From: Streptomyces tropicalis
GTDB lineage: Bacteria > Actinomycetota > Actinomycetes > Streptomycetales > Streptomycetaceae
Assembly (NCBI RefSeq): GCF_029269835.1
Contig: NZ_JARJBB010000002.1
Location: 496,001-560,000 of the forward strand
DNA: 64,000 nucleotides
Direction of reading: 5' to 3'
Shown: piece after piece, positions 59,008 through 64,000 of the stretch
How the letters are laid out: the number at the start of each line of letters is the position of its first letter
How positions within the stretch are numbered: the first letter of the stretch is position 1
Position numbers and translations under genes: made by a program
Notes under the pieces: model-generated
Told to the model about the DNA's origin: nothing
Seen by the model: the letters and a program-made list of their open reading frames with translations, nothing else
The model's database searches: none

Positions 59008-60564
59008 TCAGATCCAGCCCAGTTTCCACAGGCGGAAGACGCCCGTGCCGTCCGACAGGTACTGGCCGCCGCCGACGTCCTCGGTGCTGACGACGTACTC
59101 CTTGCGCTGCCAGAGCGGGATGAGCGGCACGTCGCTCGCCACGTCGGCCTGGAGGTCGCGGAAGGCCGGGGAGACACGGCTGCGGTCGGCGTACTGCCGG
59201 CTGTCGCGGATGAGGCGGTCGGCGGCGCGGCTGCTGTAGCCGGTGCTCATGGTGCTGCCGGTGCCGACCAGGGGGGCGCCGAAGGTGTCCGGGTCGGGGT
59301 AGTCGGCGACCCAGCCGACGGCGTACGCGTCGAGCCGGCCGCCCGCCCACCGCTTCTGGAAGTCGGTCCACTCGTAGCCCTTGACGTCCACCGAGAAGAG
59401 TCCGCCCGCCTCCATCTGGTGCTTCAGCTCCGCGGCCTCCTCCGCGCCCGCGCCGCGTCCCTTGCCGTAGCCGTAGGTGAAGTGGACCGGGAGGGACACG
59501 CCCGCCCGGACCAGCAGCGCCCGGGCCCGCGCGGCGTCCTGCGTCGGGTAGGCGTCGAAGAACGAGGTGGTGTGGCCGGTGATGCCGGCCGGGATCAGCG
59601 AGTACAGCGGGTCGACGGTCCCGTCGTAGACGGTGGCGGCCAGCTGTTCGCGGTTGACCAGCCAGGCCAGCGCCCGGCGGACGCGGACGTCGTGCAGCGG
59701 CGAGGACCCGCGCGTGTTGAGGAACAGACTGCGCGTCTCGGCGCTGTCGGACTCCGACACCCGCCGGCCGGGGTCGCTCGGGTTGAGGCCGGAGAGGACC
59801 TTCGGCGGCAGGGTCCGGGTGGCGACCTCGACCTGCTTGTCCCGCCAGGCCCTCTGCAGGGCGTCGGCGTCCGGGTAGTAGCGCAGCTGGACGGGCCGGC
59901 CGGTAGCGCCGACGGCGCCCCGGTAGGAGCCGTTCGGCGCGAGGGTCGCGCCGCGGTCCTTCGTGTACGCCTTCAGCCGGTACGGCCCGGTGCCGTCGGC
60001 CTGCGCGCCGGTGCGCAGGGCGTCCTCCGGGTAGCGGGTGCGGTCCACGATGGAACCGGCCCCGGTCGCCAGCTTGAACGGGAACGTGGCGTCCGGGGAG
60101 GAGAGGTGGAACGTGACGGCCGAACCGCCGGCGTCCACCGAGCCGAGGGTGGAGAGCAGGGACGCCGGGCCGACGGAGGAGTCGATCCGCTTGACCCGGT
60201 CGAAGGAGTACTTCACGTCCTCCGCGGTCATCGCACGGCCGCTCGGGAAGGTGAGACCCGGGCGCAGTTCGCAGCGGTAGGTGCGCAGCCCGGATCCCAC
60301 GTAGGCGCAGGCGCGCGCCGCGTCCGGCACCGGCGACGGGCCGCCCGGCTCGAAGGTCAGCAGCGACTGGAACACGTTGCTGAACAGGGCCCAGGATCCT
60401 GCGTCGTACGCCCCGGCCGGGTCGAGCGACGTGACGGCGTCCGTCGTCCCCACGGTGATGGTTCTGTTGCCGTTCCCCTGCGCCGGCAGAATCTGCCAGC
60501 CGCCCACTCCCACGACCGCCACCACGAGCAGCGTCATGAGAATGCGCAAGCGAACCGATCGCAT
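59008..60564 (-). CDS. Peptide/nickel-type ABC substrate-binding protein, orphan
   Basis: A 518-residue extracytoplasmic solute-binding protein (SBP family 5). The N-terminus has one hydrophobic segment, LRILMTLLVVAVVGVGGWQIL, and no lipobox cysteine, so it is either cleaved or membrane-tethered. The mature part shows ITVGTTDAVTSLDPAGAYDAGSW, then LRPGLTFPSGRAMTAEDVKYSFDRV and DVRVRRALAWLVNREQLA, the family hallmarks. GGGGAGGG stands before ATG 60564. No permease or ATPase gene is adjacent. The 225-bp gap downstream (58783-59007) holds only a doubtful 43-codon frame at 58793-58924. Confidence 0.88.
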   Translation of the reverse strand: MRSVRLRILMTLLVVAVVGVGGWQILPAQGNGNRTITVGTTDAVTSLDPAGAYDAGSWALFSNVFQSLLTFEPGGPSPVPDAARACAYVGSGLRTYRCELRPGLTFPSGRAMTAEDVKYSFDRVKRIDSSVGPASLLSTLGSVDAGGSAVTFHLSSPDATFPFKLATGAGSIVDRTRYPEDALRTGAQADGTGPYRLKAYTKDRGATLAPNGSYRGAVGATGRPVQLRYYPDADALQRAWRDKQVEVATRTLPPKVLSGLNPSDPGRRVSESDSAETRSLFLNTRGSSPLHDVRVRRALAWLVNREQLAATVYDGTVDPLYSLIPAGITGHTTSFFDAYPTQDAARARALLVRAGVSLPVHFTYGYGKGRGAGAEEAAELKHQMEAGGLFSVDVKGYEWTDFQKRWAGGRLDAYAVGWVADYPDPDTFGAPLVGTGSTMSTGYSSRAADRLIRDSRQYADRSRVSPAFRDLQADVASDVPLIPLWQRKEYVVSTEDVGGGQYLSDGTGVFRLWKLGWI

Positions 60565-60604
60565 CGGTGCCCTCCCCGGACCCGTCACGGGCCCCCTGCG
60601 CACA

Positions 60605-60703
60605 CGCCACTCCCCTAGTGGCGCGCACACCTAACCACAGGACTTTCCTGCGGGGGAAGAGACTTCGGGAGAGAAGGAGAAGAAGTTGAGGAGAAACGTT
60701 TCT
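60605..60703 (-). promoter_or_regulatory. Palindromes upstream of the orphan binding protein
   Basis: CGCCACT and its inverse around five bases (60605-60623), 41 bases before the start codon, and a perfect AGAAACGTTTCT (60692-60703) in an AT-richer stretch. Either may be an operator for the binding-protein gene. Confidence 0.4.
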
Positions 60704-60726
60704 AATTCGTGTCGTGTCGGGTTTCC

Positions 60727-60754
60727 GGCCGCCGCGGGCGGGCCCGCGGCGGCC
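60727..60754 (-). terminator. Terminator of the metallophosphoesterase gene
   Basis: Perfect 12-bp stem GGCCGCCGCGGG and its inverse with a four-base loop, 15 bases after the stop of the gene at 60769. Confidence 0.8.
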
Positions 60755-60768
60755 GTGGGATCCGTCAA

Positions 60769-62196
60769 TCAGGCCTGCAGCGAGGCGAGTTGGACCACGG
60801 TCACGTCGGACGGCGCGCCCACCCGCGTCGGCGGTCCCCAGGCTCCGGCACCGCGCGTGACGTAGAGCTGGGTGTCGCCGTAGCGCTCCAGGCCCGCGAC
60901 GGTCGGGTTGGCGGCCGCGGCGAGGAGGTTTCCGGGCCACAGCTGCCCGCCGTGGGTGTGGCCGGAGAGCTGGAGGTCCACGCCGTGCCGGACCGACTCG
61001 TGGATCTGCACGGGCTGGTGGGCGAGGAGCACGCAGGCGCGGGCCGTGTCGCGGCCGTCGAGGGCGCGGGCGAAGTCGGGTCCCTGCCCCTCGCTCGCAC
61101 CCTGGAGGTCGTTGACCCCCGCCAGGTCGAAGAACGGCATCTCGGTGCGCGCGTTCTGCAGCGGGTGGAGGCCGAGCCGCCGCACCTGCTCGACCCACTG
61201 CTCGGCGCCGGAGAAGTACTCGTGGTTGCCGGTGACGAAGTAGGCGCCGTGCCGGGCCCGCAGCTGCGCCAGCGGGGCGGCGGCCGGGCCGAGGTCCTTG
61301 ACGCTGCCGTCCACGAGGTCGCCGACCACGGCGATGAGGTCGGGCGAGGTCGCGTTGACGGTGTCGACGACCCGCTGGGCGAAGTCGCGGCCCAGGATCG
61401 GGCCGAGGTGGATGTCGCTGACGACGGTGATGCGGAAGCCGTGCGCGGCGCGCGGGAGTCTGGCGAGCGGCACGGTGATCCGCTTCACCCGGGGGCCGCG
61501 GAGCACGCCGTAGGTGCCGTAGCCGACCGTGCCGACGGCGACGGCCGCGGCGGTGCCGGCGACGGCCCGGGAGACGAACAGACGCCGGGAGGGTGCGGCG
61601 GCCGCCGGTACCGCCACCGGCCCGGCCTCCGGGCCCGCCCCGGCCGCCCGAGCGTCCCCCGAGGCCTCGGCGGCCCCGGCTGCCCCGGTGCTCCCGGCCG
61701 TCGCGGCTGCGGCCTCCGGGAGGTCCCGCCTCCCGGGCGGCCCGGCGGGCGCCGTCAGCGCCGGACGGTCCGGCGCGTGTGCCGGGCCGGCGGTGCCGGA
61801 CGGGTGGCCCGGTACCGCGGCCGGGTGCGGCCGGGCCGTCGGACGGGGGGTGGGATCCGGTCGACTGCGGTGGGCGCGTCGCCCGGCGAGGCGGTGCAGC
61901 AGCGGCCGGACGGCCTCACCGGCGAGGACGGCGAGCAGCAGGTAGATCGACAGGGCGAGCCAGAGGAAACCCGGCCAGGCCAGCGCGCGCTGCAGCGCGA
62001 AGGGCGCCCCGGCGCGCTCGGCGACGAGGGCCGCGACCGCGAGCACCCAGCCCCCGGCGACGACCGCGGCGCCCGCACGCCGGACCGGGCCCGGACCGCG
62101 GGTGGTGTCGCGGAACAGGCGCTGCCACAGGTACCGGTTGGCCGCTGCCAGGACACCCAGGACGAGCAGCGCCACGAGTACGAAGACGATCACCAT
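60769..62196 (-). CDS. Membrane-bound calcineurin-like metallophosphoesterase
   Basis: A 475-residue protein. The first 105 residues contain three hydrophobic segments, then an Ala/Pro-rich linker of about 90 residues, a Tat-like SRRLFVSRAVAG before another helix, and the phosphoesterase domain. Metal motifs are VVSDIHLG (near 260), GDLVDG, GNHEYF, LLAHQP and LSGHTHGGQ, all intact. Related YkuE/YaeI-type enzymes act on lipid-like phosphoesters at the membrane. Substrate unknown. Start ATG 62196. Confidence 0.9.
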   Translation of the reverse strand: MVIVFVLVALLVLGVLAAANRYLWQRLFRDTTRGPGPVRRAGAAVVAGGWVLAVAALVAERAGAPFALQRALAWPGFLWLALSIYLLLAVLAGEAVRPLLHRLAGRRAHRSRPDPTPRPTARPHPAAVPGHPSGTAGPAHAPDRPALTAPAGPPGRRDLPEAAAATAGSTGAAGAAEASGDARAAGAGPEAGPVAVPAAAAPSRRLFVSRAVAGTAAAVAVGTVGYGTYGVLRGPRVKRITVPLARLPRAAHGFRITVVSDIHLGPILGRDFAQRVVDTVNATSPDLIAVVGDLVDGSVKDLGPAAAPLAQLRARHGAYFVTGNHEYFSGAEQWVEQVRRLGLHPLQNARTEMPFFDLAGVNDLQGASEGQGPDFARALDGRDTARACVLLAHQPVQIHESVRHGVDLQLSGHTHGGQLWPGNLLAAAANPTVAGLERYGDTQLYVTRGAGAWGPPTRVGAPSDVTVVQLASLQA

Positions 62197-62241
62197 GACG
62201 CCGCGTTCCCTCCGTCGGTCCCGGCCGGTCTGTCCGGAACG

Positions 62242-62481
62242 CTATGACGTCCGGCGCAGTGCCCGCAGTCCGCGCAACCCGATGACCCCGATGACCGTCC
62301 CCCATACGAAGGAGACGACGGCGAGGGCCAGATGCACCCAGAAGTAGGCCGTCGGGTGACCGTGGTCGAACGCGAGCCCGCTGCTGTCCTTGACGAGATT
62401 CTTGACGAAAGTGATCCAGATGACCCAGCTCCACACCCCGAAGGCGAGCAGGAACCAGGAGACCGGGCGGCTGAGCTTCAT
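62242..62481 (-). CDS. SCO4848-family small membrane protein
   Basis: A 79-residue protein with two helices, SWFLLAFGVWSWVIWITFVKN and FWVHLALAVVSFVWGTVIGVIGLRGL, separated by a short polar loop with HGHPTAYFW. The length and pattern fit the SCO4848 family of actinobacteria; in S. coelicolor it is also next to the D-Ala-D-Ala carboxypeptidase gene. Start ATG 62481. Function unknown. Confidence 0.82.
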   Translation of the reverse strand: MKLSRPVSWFLLAFGVWSWVIWITFVKNLVKDSSGLAFDHGHPTAYFWVHLALAVVSFVWGTVIGVIGLRGLRALRRTS

Positions 62482-62572
62482 GGGTTCAGTATCGCGGCCG
62501 GGTGTCCGGCCCGGCGGCCGGGGTGGGGCGGGTGGCGGGACTTCGGTGCTCCGGACCGGTACGTTCTCGACC

Positions 62573-63835
62573 GTGTCCGCTCCTTTGAAGATCACCCGCC
62601 GTTCTCTGCTGATCGCTTCCGCCACGGTGTTGTCCCTTTCGTCGGCCATGCCCGCCGCCCTGGCGGCACCGGGCCCGACGGCGAGCCCGTCGGCCACTCC
62701 CCCGGCGCGGATGTCGGCCGTCGGCGGCGCCCGGCTGGCCCGGGCGGGCACCCAGGTCACGCTCGCCGGCGGTGCGCCCGTGCTGCCCAAGGACCTCACC
62801 GCCCGCTCCTGGATCGTGGCCGACGCCGAGTCCGGCGACGTGCTCGCCGCGCACGACGCGCACTGGCAGCTGCCCCCGGCCAGCACTCTGAAGATGCTGT
62901 TCGCCGACACCGTGCTGCCGAAGTTCCCGAGCACGCAGACGCACAAGGTGGACGCCGGCGACCTGGCCGGCATGGGGGCCGGCTCCAGCCTGGTCGGGAT
63001 AAAGGAGAACGAGACCTACACCGTCCACGACCTGTGGCTCGGCGTCTTCCTGCGCTCCGGCAACGACGCCGTGCACGTGCTGTCCTCGATGAACGGCGGC
63101 GTCGGGCAGACCGTGCGCGACATGAACGCCCACGCCCAGCAGCTCCAGGCGCTCGACACGCACGTGGTCACCCCGGACGGCTACGACGCGGACCGCCAGG
63201 TGTCCTCGGCCTACGACCTGACGCTGTTCGCCCGCTCCGGGCTGCAGAAGAAGGACTTCCGGGAGTACTGCTCGACCGTGCGGGCCGCCTTCCCGGGCGC
63301 GACCGAGGCCCCCAGGAAGGGCCAGAAGGGCAAGCCGGCCCGCGGGACCTTCGAGATCCAGAACACCAACCGCCTGCTGTCCGGCGACTTCGACATCCCG
63401 GTCTACCAGGGCATCGCGGGGGTGAAGAACGGCAACACCACCAACGCGGGCGCCACCTTCACCGGTGTCGCCGAACGCGGCGGCCGGGTGCTGCTCGTGA
63501 CGGTGATGAACCCGGAGAAGAAGGAGCACAACGAGGTCTACAAGGAGAGCGCGAAGCTCTTCGACTGGGGCTTCCAGGCCGCCGGCAAGGTGCAGCCGGT
63601 GGGCGCGCTGGTGCCGCCGCAGAACGCCGCGCGCACCGGCACGCAGCCGGGCGGCAGGGCGGACGGCGGCTCGGACCGGCCCGCGGCGGGGGCAGCCGCG
63701 GCGTCCGGCTCCGGCGGTGCCGGCACCGCTCTGGCGATCGCCGGCGGCGCGGCGGCACTGCTCGCCGCGGCGGCCTTCCTGGTCAACCGCCGCTGGCCGC
63801 TGCCGGACCTGATGCGGCGCCGGACCCGTCCGTGA
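62573..63835 (+). CDS. D-alanyl-D-alanine carboxypeptidase (DacC/PBP5-type)
   Basis: A 420-residue penicillin-binding protein that trims the terminal D-Ala of peptidoglycan stems. Start GTG 62573 (MSAPLKITRRSLLI) gives a signal peptide with twin arginines and the cleavage region AALAAPG. Catalytic motifs: Ser-x-x-Lys in PPASTLKML, SxN in RSGNDA, and K-N-G in GVKNGNT in place of the usual KTG. A Gly/Ala-rich linker and a C-terminal helix (ALAIAGGAAALLAAAAFLV) anchor it. The end overlaps the convergent BrkB gene by 53 bases. Confidence 0.9.
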   Translation: MSAPLKITRRSLLIASATVLSLSSAMPAALAAPGPTASPSATPPARMSAVGGARLARAGTQVTLAGGAPVLPKDLTARSWIVADAESGDVLAAHDAHWQLPPASTLKMLFADTVLPKFPSTQTHKVDAGDLAGMGAGSSLVGIKENETYTVHDLWLGVFLRSGNDAVHVLSSMNGGVGQTVRDMNAHAQQLQALDTHVVTPDGYDADRQVSSAYDLTLFARSGLQKKDFREYCSTVRAAFPGATEAPRKGQKGKPARGTFEIQNTNRLLSGDFDIPVYQGIAGVKNGNTTNAGATFTGVAERGGRVLLVTVMNPEKKEHNEVYKESAKLFDWGFQAAGKVQPVGALVPPQNAARTGTQPGGRADGGSDRPAAGAAAASGSGGAGTALAIAGGAAALLAAAAFLVNRRWPLPDLMRRRTRP

Positions 63836-64000
63836 GCCCGGCGCCCTCCTCGTGCCCGCTGTCCGTCGCCGTCCAGGCGGCGCAGTAGAGCACCAGCTTG
63901 GCGGTGAAGTTGATCCACAGCAGCAGCGCCACGGGCACGCCGAAGGCGCCGTACATGCTCTTCGCCGCCACGCCCTGGATGTAGCCGCTCAGCAGCAGCT
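63783..64000 (-). CDS. YihY/BrkB-family membrane protein, C-terminal end only
   Basis: The last 72 or so codons of a multi-pass membrane protein that continues beyond the window edge. The visible part contains SGYIQGVAAKSMYGAFGVPVALLLWINFTAKLVLYCAAW, the last conserved region of YihY (formerly RNase BN) family proteins, then a Gly/Ser tail. The stop at 63783 is inside the end of the carboxypeptidase gene, so the two genes overlap tail to tail. Confidence 0.85.
   Translation of the reverse strand, partial: LLLSGYIQGVAAKSMYGAFGVPVALLLWINFTAKLVLYCAAWTATDSGHEEGAGLTDGSGAASGPAAASGG

Overview
The window is a stretch of core chromosome from a Streptomyces or close relative. It is GC-rich (I judge above 70%), codons end mostly in G or C, GTG starts and ATGA/GTGA overlaps are common, and it encodes the AfsQ1/AfsQ2 two-component system, chained ECF sigma factors and small conserved Streptomyces proteins. 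From memory, gene order largely follows the S. coelicolor SCO4916-SCO4847 interval read downwards (phosphohexomutase, deoC, sigQ-afsQ1-afsQ2, adenosine deaminase, thymidine phosphorylase, bmpA, sialic-type sugar genes, succinate dehydrogenase, D-Ala-D-Ala carboxypeptidase). No rRNA, tRNA or CRISPR array was seen.

Region by region. 1-7 kb: a phosphohexomutase, a MITE-like element, then deoC with two aldehyde dehydrogenase genes; the second lacks the catalytic domain, like the second half of ALDH16. 7-13.5 kb: a uridine-kinase-like gene behind a seven-codon mini-ORF, then sigQ divergent from afsQ1-afsQ2-lipoprotein with a textbook AfsQ1 box between them, flanked by two small secreted proteins. 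13.5-22.5 kb: adenosine deaminase, a LysR/MFS pair, an ECF sigma factor overlapping an antiparallel STAS protein, an AEC permease, and a Uma2 gene split by a HAD hydrolase plus a broken IS5-type element. 22.5-31 kb: the nucleoside uptake and salvage operon (ABC ATPase, two permeases, cytidine deaminase, thymidine phosphorylase) and two duplicated BmpA lipoproteins. 31-33.7 kb: an M20 amidohydrolase and gene remnants. 33.7-42.5 kb: two divergent gene sets for a nonulosonic-acid (sialic/Kdn-type) glycopolymer. 42.5-50.3 kb: a LysE exporter, an acyl-CoA mutase large subunit, and two ECF sigma factor/membrane partner modules, one partner frameshifted. 50.4-56.4 kb: a GH20 hexosaminidase, a decarboxylase-like protein without its catalytic residues, and the sdhCDAB operon. 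56.5-64 kb: a VOC protein, a TetR-controlled three-gene operon with two operators, an orphan peptide-binding protein, a metallophosphoesterase, a SCO4848-type membrane protein, a DacC-type carboxypeptidase and the end of a YihY/BrkB protein.

The strongest unifying signal is a short palindrome, CTACGCGCGTAG or a near copy, in front of every nucleoside gene set in the window: deoC-aldehyde dehydrogenases (3154), adenosine deaminase (14708), the ABC/cdd/deoA operon (28326), bmpA1 (29648) and bmpA2 (30974). Read together these genes form one route: BmpA lipoproteins capture nucleosides, the ABC transporter imports them, Add and Cdd deaminate, thymidine phosphorylase releases deoxyribose 1-phosphate, DeoC cleaves deoxyribose 5-phosphate, and the aldehyde dehydrogenase can oxidise the acetaldehyde. 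The regulator is not identifiable in the window.
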